A stretch of 7,132 nucleotides of DNA. Source: Planctomycetota bacterium (GTDB lineage: Bacteria > Planctomycetota > Phycisphaerae > Sedimentisphaerales > Anaerobacaceae). The notes beneath the pieces were generated by a model. It was not told where the DNA came from. It saw only the letters and a program-made list of their open reading frames with translations, and did not search any database. The position numbers and the translations under genes are program-made. How positions within the stretch are numbered: position 1 is the stretch's first letter; the number at the start of each line of letters is the position of its first letter. Positions 1-5,142 of this stretch are shown here, in pieces. The stretch lies in assembly GCA_026386835.1 (NCBI GenBank), contig JAPLMV010000155.1, positions 1-7,132 of the forward strand, given 5' to 3'.

Positions 1-203
1 TCGACGCCGCACACGAGCAGGGAGTAATGAATAAGCTATTGGTCGGAAGCGGCATCCCGCACGGCGGGGCCACGGAATGTATAGAAACACTGCTTGGTTT
101 TCATAAACTCCAGGCTGAACCAGATTTCCCTTCCGTTCCCCGCTCAGATATTAAGGACGTCATAGAACGAAACACCCTCAAAACCCTCGGAATTCAAATG
201 TAG
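1..203 (+). CDS. Amidohydrolase-like protein, C-terminal end (5' truncated by window)
   Basis: The reading frame is open from base 3 and ends at the TAG at 201-203, giving the last 66 residues of a longer protein. The pattern KLLVGSGIPHG, then a helix (ATECIETLLGF), then a final helix containing VIERNTLKTLGI, matches the end of TIM-barrel amidohydrolase-2 family proteins. In that family a GSD-F/Y-P strand is followed by helices ending in N-(T/A)-x-x-L-(L/F)-G. Seen: the usual metal-ligand or catalytic Asp of GSDxP is Gly here (GSGIP), so activity may be altered or the relationship distant. The fold call rests on a short fragment, and substrate and pathway cannot be inferred. No T-rich terminator hairpin follows the stop, but a 14-bp repeat copy begins 12 bp after it. 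Confidence 0.5.
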   Translation, partial: DAAHEQGVMNKLLVGSGIPHGGATECIETLLGFHKLQAEPDFPSVPRSDIKDVIERNTLKTLGIQM

Positions 204-214
204 TTTCATGGGCG

Positions 215-228
215 GGTGCACCTGCTGT
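215..228 (+). repeat. Left copy of a 14-bp inverted repeat
   Basis: GGTGCACCTGCTGT lies 12 bp after the stop of the amidohydrolase-like gene. The identical sequence occurs in inverted orientation at 3059-3072. Read inward from each outer end, both copies start with GGTGCACC, itself an 8-bp palindrome. The pair brackets the repeat spacer and the low-GC restriction cluster. I see no target-site duplication outside them and no transposase inside, so a mobile-element boundary is only inferred. A dispersed 3'-end palindrome or coincidence remains possible. Confidence 0.45.
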
Positions 229-240
229 TTATAGGTGGAA

Positions 241-335
241 CTCCAAGGTCATCCAAGGTCATCCAAAGACATCCAAACGCACTCCAAAGATACTCCAACG
301 ATACTCCAAAGTATGTCCAAAGTAGGTCAAATGAA
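241..335 (+). repeat. Helically phased TCCAA tandem repeat (10-11 bp period, about 9 units)
   Basis: TCCAA recurs at 242, 252, 262, 272, 283, 294, 305 and 316, so the spacing is 10, 10, 10, 11, 11, 11, 11. The unit is roughly ATCCAAAGAC and becomes ACTCCAAAGTA to the right. A decayed ninth unit (GGTCAAATGAA) ends near 335. The mean period is about 10.6 bp, close to one turn of B-DNA, so every TCCAA faces the same side of the helix. It is too short-period for CRISPR and sits in no good reading frame. Function is unknown: a protein-binding array, a bent region or a simple expansion are all possible. Confidence 0.75.
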
Positions 336-400
336 GCCAATGAGCAGGTATTGATTTTGTTTTAAGTTCTTGTGCCATAAGTGGTTAGAGTTCAAAATTA

Positions 401-420
401 ACCACGGATTAACACGGATT
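401..420 (+). repeat. Two-unit ACACGGATT-type tandem repeat
   Basis: Two adjacent 10-bp units, ACCACGGATT and AACACGGATT, are followed by a T/A-rich run to about 434. Strings of this accacggatt/aacacggatt type are familiar to me from intergenic DNA of many environmental bacterial genomes, where they are often misread as coding. Here the patch is short and probably a relic. Confidence 0.6.
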
Positions 421-533
421 TTTTTATTTTTTAAAACCGGCCGCTGACGCTCGCAGCTCTGTTATGCAAATTTCAAAGAGCGAGAGGCGCAGACGAATAC
501 CGCATAGACACATTCAATTGTCCAAAGAACGGT

Positions 534-568
534 CTTGTTACTGGTCTCCGGTCTCTCGTCGCTGGTGA
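534..568 (+). repeat. Degenerate 7-bp tandem repeat (CTGGTCT type)
   Basis: Consecutive heptamers CTTGTTA, CTGGTCT, CCGGTCT, CTCGTCG and CTGGTGA can be laid end to end. Each shares most positions with CTGGTCT. The array is imperfect but in strict 7-bp register, like heptanucleotide STRR-type repeats. It lies in the non-coding spacer. Confidence 0.55.
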
Positions 569-655
569 ACAGAAAACTAACCCAGAACACGAAACAGGGA
601 CAGAAAAACAGTGTCTCTCTATAAAGGGGCGAAGATGCGCGTTTGGTACTAAAAA

Positions 656-690
656 TAGCGTATAGCATACAGCGAATAGCGGGTAGAGAA
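656..690 (+). repeat. Degenerate 7-bp tandem repeat (TAGCGTA type)
   Basis: Five heptamers in register: TAGCGTA, TAGCATA, CAGCGAA, TAGCGGG and TAGAGAA. The first four keep AGC at the same place. It is a different unit from the CTGGTCT array 90 bp away but has the same 7-bp period. The array is non-coding. Confidence 0.6.
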
Positions 691-825
691 GAGATAAGTC
701 ATTGTAAAATAAGGAGTTAGAGAATGGAGAAATTTTTTTATTTTTTTCGGATTTTGGTTGAGAGTACCTGCGCGTTTGGTCGATTTGTCCCGCAGAGGTG
801 CGAATCTTTATGAAAATATTGTTTT

Positions 826-880
826 CCGCCAAGGCACCAAGAGACAAAAGTGCACAAGAGCATAAGGCAAAAGTAAAGAG
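826..880 (+). repeat. Degenerate CCAAG-type short repeat
   Basis: A purine-rich run with recurring CCAAGG, CCAAGA, CAAAAG, CACAAG and CAAAAG words at roughly 8-10 bp spacing starts with CCGCCAAGGCACC. It resembles decayed cgccaaggcgccaag repeats seen in spacers of environmental genomes. Its right end lies about 35 bp beyond the end of the nuclease gene (minus strand). I see no hairpin-plus-T-tract terminator for that gene. Confidence 0.5.
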
Positions 881-916
881 AGTTTTGAGTTGTGGTTTTT
901 AGCTCCTGGTTCTAAG

Positions 917-1459
917 TTAGACCTTCTTTGTAGGTAAACCAAGCCACGCGAGAGGTAATTCATTAAATCTGTAGTGACAATTAACGCTGTGTATGTAGTC
1001 CAACACATCTTTGTATTCCGGTTTCTTGAACCAGTCGTTCAGTACATAGACGTATTCGACTTTCAATCCCAATGGAGCGACCAATTTCAAATACTGTTTT
1101 CGCTTAAAATCACAGGTCTGCAATTTCTCGTCAACCGATCCTGCTACCTGTTGATACTTGACCTCAATAATGAACAAGGTCTCGCGAACGATCACAAGCA
1201 AGGCATCATCGGGCAAAAGCCTTCTTGAAAGCACATTTTGCCAATCCACTTTCGATTCGGATAAAAATGTATAGAAATCATATTTTCTGAAGCATCTTGC
1301 AACCAGCATGTCCTCAAAAAATACTCCCATCCCTGCTTTACTGTGGTCTTTTCTAACACTGTAACCGGGAATAGCCCCGATAAGCTGTTGGAAGTCTACC
1401 TTATCCTCAAATCTTAAACCAGTCAGAGTGTTTGCTCCACCAATACCGCCCGTTTTCAT
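917..1459 (-). CDS. PD-(D/E)XK restriction endonuclease-like protein
   Basis: This 180-residue protein is the likely DNA-cutting partner of the adenine methyltransferase in the same cluster. Seen: LLPDDA (P83, D84, D85), a hydrophobic strand, then IIEVKYQ (E99, K101). Together these give PD-x14-EVK, the catalytic pattern of the PD-(D/E)XK nuclease fold. A conserved-looking helix and strand follow (SVDEKLQTCDFKRKQY, then VEYVYVLNDWF). The N-terminus GGIGGANTLTGLRFE carries an early Glu (E18), common in such enzymes. The ATG at 1459 has a weak GGGG ribosome site 8 nt upstream. The 64-bp gap to the preceding gene contains a possible internal promoter, which could delay nuclease synthesis relative to methylation. 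The recognition site cannot be read from sequence. It could instead be a non-restriction nuclease, but the context argues for Type II restriction. Confidence 0.8.
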   Translation of the reverse strand: MKTGGIGGANTLTGLRFEDKVDFQQLIGAIPGYSVRKDHSKAGMGVFFEDMLVARCFRKYDFYTFLSESKVDWQNVLSRRLLPDDALLVIVRETLFIIEVKYQQVAGSVDEKLQTCDFKRKQYLKLVAPLGLKVEYVYVLNDWFKKPEYKDVLDYIHSVNCHYRFNELPLAWLGLPTKKV

Positions 1460-1480
1460 TTGGCTTGCCCCATCAAAATC

Positions 1481-1510
1481 TTAATACAGATGTTGTTTCG
1501 TAAAAAGCAA
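1481..1510 (-). promoter_or_regulatory. Possible internal promoter for the nuclease gene
   Basis: On the minus strand TTGCTT (1505-1510) and TATTAA (1481-1486) are separated by 18 bp, ahead of the nuclease ATG at 1459. The -35 hexamer is the same as in the promoter candidate upstream of the methyltransferase. The predicted leader is only about 15 nt. In this A/T-rich stretch a chance match is quite possible. Confidence 0.28.
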
Positions 1511-1523
1511 AGTATTTCATAGT

Positions 1524-2012
1524 TTATTGCATTAAATTTAATTCTATTGAATTTGGCTTCCGTCCTTTTTGCAATGCTGTTTTCCCTTGTGCGGTCATTA
1601 AAACAATTGAATCGTATCCCAATAATTTTGCTTTTTTGTACATCTTTGCGTCTAATACTATTCGTTTCTGATAAAAATCTTTCTTGGCATTTTCTATATC
1701 TTCAAGCAGATTTAATTCCGTTGATTTAAATAGTTGTTTCAAAATTTCATTTTCAGAAAATCCAAAAATAGGATTTTTAATCTCTACTCTTTCTGGTTCC
1801 AATTTTGGTCTGCCGTAAAACTCAGCCTGCAAATAGGTAGAGGCAAGAAATTTGCCACGTTTTTTATACGCATCAGGATCACGCGGCGTTACATGCCACC
1901 ATTTTCCCATGTTAATTATTTTAATAAGGAAATCTTTCAAGGCATGACCTTTTATGCCGACACATGACTGTGGTTTCTTAACAGTCTCTTTTCGACCCAT
2001 ATTTATATTCAT
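1524..2012 (-). CDS. Unrecognised protein of the restriction cluster, possibly ADP-ribosyltransferase-like fold
   Basis: The protein has 162 residues from the ATG at 2012. A TTG at 2033 would add 7 residues and overlap the methyltransferase by 16 bp, and ATG 2000 is a third option. None has a strong ribosome site. I do not recognise a named family. Seen in order: a basic N-terminus, WWHVTPRDP (His about residue 40), KRGKFLASTYLQAEFYG (about 53-67), VEIKNPIFG, a Lys-rich helix, then AKLLGYDSIVLM and SIELNLM near the end (Glu about 157). The His / FxAS-TxxxAxFYG / GYDxIv / late Glu series resembles polyvalent-type ADP-ribosyltransferase folds. This is inference from pattern only. There is no signal peptide or membrane segment. 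G+C is about 33%, the lowest of any gene here. It could equally be a DNA-binding accessory or a regulator of the restriction system. Confidence 0.7.
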   Translation of the reverse strand: MNINMGRKETVKKPQSCVGIKGHALKDFLIKIINMGKWWHVTPRDPDAYKKRGKFLASTYLQAEFYGRPKLEPERVEIKNPIFGFSENEILKQLFKSTELNLLEDIENAKKDFYQKRIVLDAKMYKKAKLLGYDSIVLMTAQGKTALQKGRKPNSIELNLMQ

Positions 2013-2017
2013 CCATT

Positions 2018-2875
2018 TTAAGGCAAGGAACAAAACTCAGGTTGTTTTTCTTCTGCTTCAGTTTTATTATGAAATGACAATGGATATTTCAGCACGAGTA
2101 CATCATTCAGTCTTGGAATTGCAAATTTATCCAAATATTTTCGTTCCGAATCTATCCCTACAAAATTTCTGTTATTTCTCAATGCGACCACTCCCGTTGT
2201 TGCGCTTCCGCAGAAAGGATCAAGGACAATGTCTCCTTCTTTGCTTGTCGCCAAAATTATCCGTTCCAACAGTGCTTCGGGCTTTTGCGTAGGGTGCTTG
2301 CCGTATTTTTTCTCGCCGTTCTTGGGAGTTGCTATTGCCCAGACACTTCGCATTTGCTTGTTAGGTTTTTTGAGAAAGTCCTCGCCCCAGTTTCTATCCT
2401 TCACTAATTTATAATTGAAATAATGCTTCTCGCTTTTACCTTTTCTTGCCCATAGAAGTGTTTCATGGCTGGCAGTGAACATCCGACATGCAAGATTCGG
2501 GGCAGCATTCGGCTTAAACCAGCAAATATCATTTATTAAATGCCATCCCTGTTTCTGTAAGGCAAATCCGCATGCGTAAATAGAATGATAAGTGCCGGAT
2601 ATCCATATAGAACCGCTTGGCTTCAATACACGCCGGCAGGCCTCAATCCAGTTATAATGAAATTGAAAATCTTCCTCGATACCTTTACTTTTATCCCAAT
2701 TGCCCTTGTTGACGCTTACACGTTTACCGGCATGGCAGGTAAATCCTCCGTTGGAAAGATTGTAAGGCGGATCGGCGAATATTAAATCTATGCTTTCTTC
2801 CGGCATAGCGTTTAATATCTCAATCGCGTCGCCGTTGAAAATCCTTACCCCTCTATGCGTATAATATGCCTTCAT
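2018..2875 (-). CDS. Adenine-specific DNA methyltransferase, beta class (Type II-like)
   Basis: It transfers a methyl group from S-adenosylmethionine to the N6 of adenine in a specific site, protecting host DNA from the partner nuclease. Seen: catalytic motif DPPY at residues 35-38 comes before the SAM-binding motif DPFCGSATTG (219-228). This order defines the beta class of amino-methyltransferases. KHPTQKP (193-199) is the usual motif just before the SAM-binding lobe. The block after DPPY (NLSNGG...VSVNKGNWDK) and WISGTYHSIY strongly recall M.DpnA and related enzymes. I chose ATG 2875 (285 residues) because MKAYYTHRGV aligns with the family start. A TTG at 2905 would add 10 residues. Its stop overlaps the TTG option of the next gene and lies 5 bp before that gene's ATG, implying cotranscription. 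Target sequence is unknown. Confidence 0.93.
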   Translation of the reverse strand: MKAYYTHRGVRIFNGDAIEILNAMPEESIDLIFADPPYNLSNGGFTCHAGKRVSVNKGNWDKSKGIEEDFQFHYNWIEACRRVLKPSGSIWISGTYHSIYACGFALQKQGWHLINDICWFKPNAAPNLACRMFTASHETLLWARKGKSEKHYFNYKLVKDRNWGEDFLKKPNKQMRSVWAIATPKNGEKKYGKHPTQKPEALLERIILATSKEGDIVLDPFCGSATTGVVALRNNRNFVGIDSERKYLDKFAIPRLNDVLVLKYPLSFHNKTEAEEKQPEFCSLP

Positions 2876-2935
2876 TGGTTTTTGTCTTGCAAACTTCTCA
2901 ATCAATCCGTTTATTCCGTTTTTTTATCAACCGCC

Positions 2936-2952
2936 GCAAGTATCTTACTTGC
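2936..2952. promoter_or_regulatory. 17-bp perfect palindrome at the start of the restriction cluster transcript
   Basis: GCAAGTATCTTACTTGC consists of perfect 7-bp arms around a 3-bp centre. It begins about 12 bp downstream of the predicted -10 element (2964-2969), so it would cover roughly +5 to +21 of the message. That position suits an operator that blocks the methyltransferase promoter, or a small leader hairpin. No controller (C) protein gene is visible in the window. The methyltransferase or the unknown middle protein are candidate ligands by inference only. Confidence 0.5.
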
Positions 2953-2963
2953 CTAATTGCTTA

Positions 2964-2992
2964 ATTCTACTGTTTGCAGAAAAAACAAGCAA
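2964..2992 (-). promoter_or_regulatory. Sigma70-like promoter candidate for the restriction cluster
   Basis: On the minus strand TTGCTT (2987-2992) and TAGAAT (2964-2969, 5 of 6 to consensus) are spaced by 17 bp. The predicted start is near 2957, leaving a leader of about 80 nt to the methyltransferase ATG at 2875. The -35 is weak. Position just upstream of the first gene of the cluster supports it. Confidence 0.45.
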
Positions 2993-3058
2993 GGCAATTT
3001 TAAGAATTGAGGCGATTCCTCCAAATGGCTGTTTTTGTAAAGAAACTATCCAAAACAG

Positions 3059-3072
3059 ACAGCAGGTGCACC
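3059..3072 (-). repeat. Right copy of the 14-bp inverted repeat
   Basis: Read on the minus strand this is GGTGCACCTGCTGT, identical to 215-228 in opposite orientation. It begins 9 bp after the stop of the mini-membrane protein gene, as the left copy follows the amidohydrolase stop. The two copies therefore bracket 229-3058, and matching between them stops sharply after 14 bases on both sides. Confidence 0.45.
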
Positions 3073-3081
3073 TTTCAAGGG

Positions 3082-3180
3082 CTAAGGTTTTTTGCGCAGG
3101 GTTTTTGCAAGGCAGAATATAAACAGCCCTGAAATTACCGACCAGCTTACAATCAGAAATATCCAGCCTTCCGGACGCAT
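3082..3180 (-). CDS. Symporter small accessory membrane peptide (MetS-like)
   Basis: This 32-residue peptide reads MRPEGWIFLIVSW, then SVISGLFIFCLAK, then a basic tail TLRKKP. It is a single transmembrane helix with a short N-terminal segment and a positively charged end. Its ATG lies 2 bp after the stop of the Na+ symporter gene. It has a good ribosome site (CAGGAG, about 9 nt upstream) inside that gene's last codons, so the two are translated as a pair. Known: bacterial NSS and SSS sodium symporters often have such tiny partner genes, as in the MetP-MetS methionine/alanine importer of Corynebacterium. The assignment rests on size, topology and position. Confidence 0.8.
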   Translation of the reverse strand: MRPEGWIFLIVSWSVISGLFIFCLAKTLRKKP

Positions 3181-3182
3181 AT

Positions 3183-4730
3183 TTATGAACTCCTGATTTT
3201 TTTATTCTTCCAGGCCTTCCATACAAAAAAAACCAATACCGCAAAAAATCCCACCAGCATCAATCGGGTCGCCACGATATAAGAAACATTTCCGGCAGGA
3301 ACATTCTTCAATAGAATAAATGGCACCCATTCCTGCACAAACCAGAAACCTAAAATAAACAACAGGAACGCCGGCGTGATGTATTTGATAATAAACCGGT
3401 AAATTCGCGGGATTGTAATATCAGAGCCGTGATGCAGTTGTGTCCAGGCATTGTCCATCCCGAATACCCAGCCGAAAAGAATTGTTTCAATCGTGGCAAA
3501 CAAAACAAGACAGAAAGTCCCGCCCCAGAAATCCAGTTCATCTACAACGCCTTTGCCCAGCAAAAAAATTGCCGGTTGACACAATACAAAGACTATAACC
3601 GCAAAATACGTGCATGCTTTTTTCTTTGAAAAATTAAATTCATCCTCCATAAATGCTATTGCCGGCTGTGCCAGAGAAATAGAGGACGTTATGCCAGCTA
3701 TGAAAAGCAGCATAAACCACAGGAATCCGAATATGCCGCCAAAGGCGAGTTTTTGCAGAACGAGCGGCATCGTAACAAACCCGAGATTAAAGGCGCCTGC
3801 CGCGGCAAATTTTTCCACACCTGCAGACCCAAAGAAAGCAAAGGCCGCTGGTATGATGATACTTCCGCCGAGAATCACTTCCGCAAACTCATTTGTTACA
3901 GCCGCTGTTAAACCCGATAATGCCACGTCATCTTCTTTGGTAAGATAACTGGCATAAGTAAGAATTACGCCGATGCCGCAACTGAGCGTAAAAAATATCT
4001 GCCCTGCCGCTGCCAGCCAGACTTTGGCGCTTTTCAGTGCAGACCAGTCCGGATTCCACAAAAATCCAAGACCATTGATAATATTGTTCTCCGGCCTGGC
4101 AGGGTCCGGTGTCCCCAGCATAAAAACCCTGACAACAAGCACCGCCCCAAATACAAATAAAATGGGCAGCCCATATTTGCATACCGTTTCAATGCCCCTG
4201 TTGATACCGAAGTAAATTATCAAAACATTTAAGCTAAAAGTAACCAGAAAGAAAAAATAGCTCGGAGCAATACTGCTGAAGAACTCGTTTTTCACCAGCC
4301 CCTGATAGCCCTGCAGAAATGCAGCCATGCTCTGGTCAGTGGTGCACGCATTATATTTACCGAATAATGCAAAAAAACTGTACCCTAAAAGCCAGGATTC
4401 GATATACGTATAGTAGATAAAAATTACCATCGGGCCGAAAATGCCGATTACCCCGAAATATTTGATGAACCTGTTTTTGTTCCAGAGCGTGTGAAACATT
4501 CCAGGTGCGGTACTGTGTCCAAAACCGCCCCCGAATCTGCCGATAGTCCACTCAATCCACATTAAAGGAAGCCCGAGAAGCAGCAGTGCCGCAAAATATG
4601 GAATCATAAACGCCCCGCCTCCGTTGCGTGCGGCCTGAACAGGAAATCTCAGGAAATTTCCCAACCCGATGGCACTTCCCGCAACAGCGAGTATTATTCC
4701 GAGTTTACTTCCCCATCTCTGCTGTGCCAT
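3183..4730 (-). CDS. LeuT-like Na+-dependent amino-acid symporter (NSS/SNF family)
   Basis: This 515-residue inner-membrane transporter should import a small or hydrophobic amino acid with Na+. It can be followed along most of Aquifex LeuT, with about 12 hydrophobic segments. Seen: TM1 GSAIGLGNFLRFP (18-30), TM3 YYTYIESW (106-113), TM6 QIFFTLSCGIG (244-254), TM7 NEFAE (280-284) and TM8 AGITSS (345-350). Equivalents of LeuT Na+ ligands are present: A20, N25, T248, N280, T348 and S349. The gate pair R28 and D400 and the pocket Tyr107 are also there. E284 matches LeuT Glu290, indicating chloride independence. Pocket positions differ: Asn21 is Ser19, Val104 is Ile103, Phe259 is Ile253 and Ile359 is Leu353, so specificity may differ from leucine. 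AAGGA lies 6 nt before the ATG. The mini-protein gene follows in an operon. Confidence 0.95.
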   Translation of the reverse strand: MAQQRWGSKLGIILAVAGSAIGLGNFLRFPVQAARNGGGAFMIPYFAALLLLGLPLMWIEWTIGRFGGGFGHSTAPGMFHTLWNKNRFIKYFGVIGIFGPMVIFIYYTYIESWLLGYSFFALFGKYNACTTDQSMAAFLQGYQGLVKNEFFSSIAPSYFFFLVTFSLNVLIIYFGINRGIETVCKYGLPILFVFGAVLVVRVFMLGTPDPARPENNIINGLGFLWNPDWSALKSAKVWLAAAGQIFFTLSCGIGVILTYASYLTKEDDVALSGLTAAVTNEFAEVILGGSIIIPAAFAFFGSAGVEKFAAAGAFNLGFVTMPLVLQKLAFGGIFGFLWFMLLFIAGITSSISLAQPAIAFMEDEFNFSKKKACTYFAVIVFVLCQPAIFLLGKGVVDELDFWGGTFCLVLFATIETILFGWVFGMDNAWTQLHHGSDITIPRIYRFIIKYITPAFLLFILGFWFVQEWVPFILLKNVPAGNVSYIVATRLMLVGFFAVLVFFVWKAWKNKKIRSS

Positions 4731-4779
4731 AATATCCTTCTTACAATAGTCCCTTCATTCCACTATGGTATTTTGGGAA

Positions 4780-4809
4780 AGAATATGCCCTTTTGCGGAT
4801 TGCTGTCAA
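4780..4809 (-). promoter_or_regulatory. Sigma70-like promoter of the LeuT-like symporter operon
   Basis: On the minus strand a perfect TTGACA (4804-4809) and TATTCT (4780-4785) are spaced by 18 bp. The predicted start is near 4773, giving a leader of about 43 nt before the ATG at 4730. It lies directly downstream of the terminator at 4817-4860, so symporter transcription is independent of the MazG gene. Confidence 0.7.
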
Positions 4810-4816
4810 GACTAAT

Positions 4817-4860
4817 AAAAAAAACGCAGGCAGGCAGTAACCCGCTTGCGTTTTTTATTT
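4817..4860. terminator. Bidirectional intrinsic terminator after the MazG-like gene
   Basis: Arms ACGCAGGCAGG (4824-4834) and CCCGCTTGCGT (4841-4851) pair over 11 positions with one mismatch and one G-U pair, around a 6-base loop. On the minus strand the hairpin is followed by a run of eight T. On the plus strand it is followed by six T then ATTT. The MazG stop codon at 4855-4857 sits at the foot of the stem, so it ends the Rrf2-MazG transcript. Confidence 0.88.
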
Positions 4861-5139
4861 AAAACCTTTGATATCGTCGCTCGTGTACTTCTGACAGGCC
4901 TTTTCAATATCAACGCCGTTTATATTTGCCAGCGTACACAGCCAGGCAAATACGTCTGCGAACTCCTCTGTCTTGTTTGCCTGGTCGTTCGATGCAAGAG
5001 CGGTGGCAAGCTCGCCCACCTCTTCGATGAACCACATAAACGTAGCCGGGGTTCCTCGTTCAAGGTCACGTCTGCCGTATTTTTCCAAAATCAGCCGCTG
5101 GAATTCACTAATTTGCATCTTCAACTCGGCATACAGCAT
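4855..5139 (-). CDS. MazG-like nucleotide pyrophosphohydrolase
   Basis: This small cytoplasmic all-alpha enzyme of the MazG/NTP-PPase superfamily should hydrolyse nucleoside triphosphates to monophosphate and pyrophosphate, as a house-cleaning or signalling enzyme. Seen: WFIEEVGELATAL carries the metal-binding EExxE (E39, E40, E43) and KTEEFADVFAWL carries ExxD (E59, D62). At 94 residues it is a single-domain form. The ATG at 5139 is the outer start. ATG 5118 (MQISEFQ...) fits the family's usual N-terminus better and may be the true one. Neither has a strong ribosome site, and for 5139 the GGA lies inside a hairpin. It is 40 bp downstream of the Rrf2 gene, same strand, and ends in a terminator. 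The exact nucleotide substrate is unknown. Confidence 0.85.
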   Translation of the reverse strand: MLYAELKMQISEFQRLILEKYGRRDLERGTPATFMWFIEEVGELATALASNDQANKTEEFADVFAWLCTLANINGVDIEKACQKYTSDDIKGFK

Positions 5140-5142
5140 TAA

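Larger units (their letters stand above)
204..916. other. Gene-free spacer made of several short tandem-repeat patches
   Basis: I see no credible gene in this stretch. Open frames on either strand translate to low-complexity or repeat-derived peptides without ribosome sites or recognisable domains. It holds at least five separate patches of degenerate short tandem repeats, listed individually. It also has a 12-bp direct repeat TGCGCGTTTGGT at 636-647 and 769-780, and two similar A/T tracts (417-434 and about 730-748). Patches of this kind recur in intergenic DNA of many environmental bacteria. I infer a non-coding, repeat-accumulating spacer between the amidohydrolase-like gene and the restriction cluster. 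Confidence 0.65.

Noticed and set aside
241..335. CRISPR array or minisatellite protein
   Set aside because: The units are only 10-11 bp with no unique spacers, and no frame carries through the array with a start and a ribosome site.
473..847. 124-residue open frame on the minus strand and an overlapping 68-residue one (462-668)
   Set aside because: They run through the heptamer and CCAAG repeat patches, have no ribosome site or domain, and their peptides are the kind these repeats generate.
2876..2905. TTG start extending the methyltransferase by 10 residues
   Set aside because: There is no strong ribosome site, and the family N-terminus aligns with ATG 2875. It is kept only as an alternative.
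2945..3244. 99-residue minus-strand open frame
   Set aside because: It overlaps the symporter end and the mini-protein gene in another frame. The 32-residue frame at 3082-3180 has the ribosome site and sensible membrane topology.
3610..3948. Open frames on the plus strand within the symporter gene, and others at 3429-3629 and 3973-4215
   Set aside because: They are antisense shadows of a gene that matches LeuT along its length.
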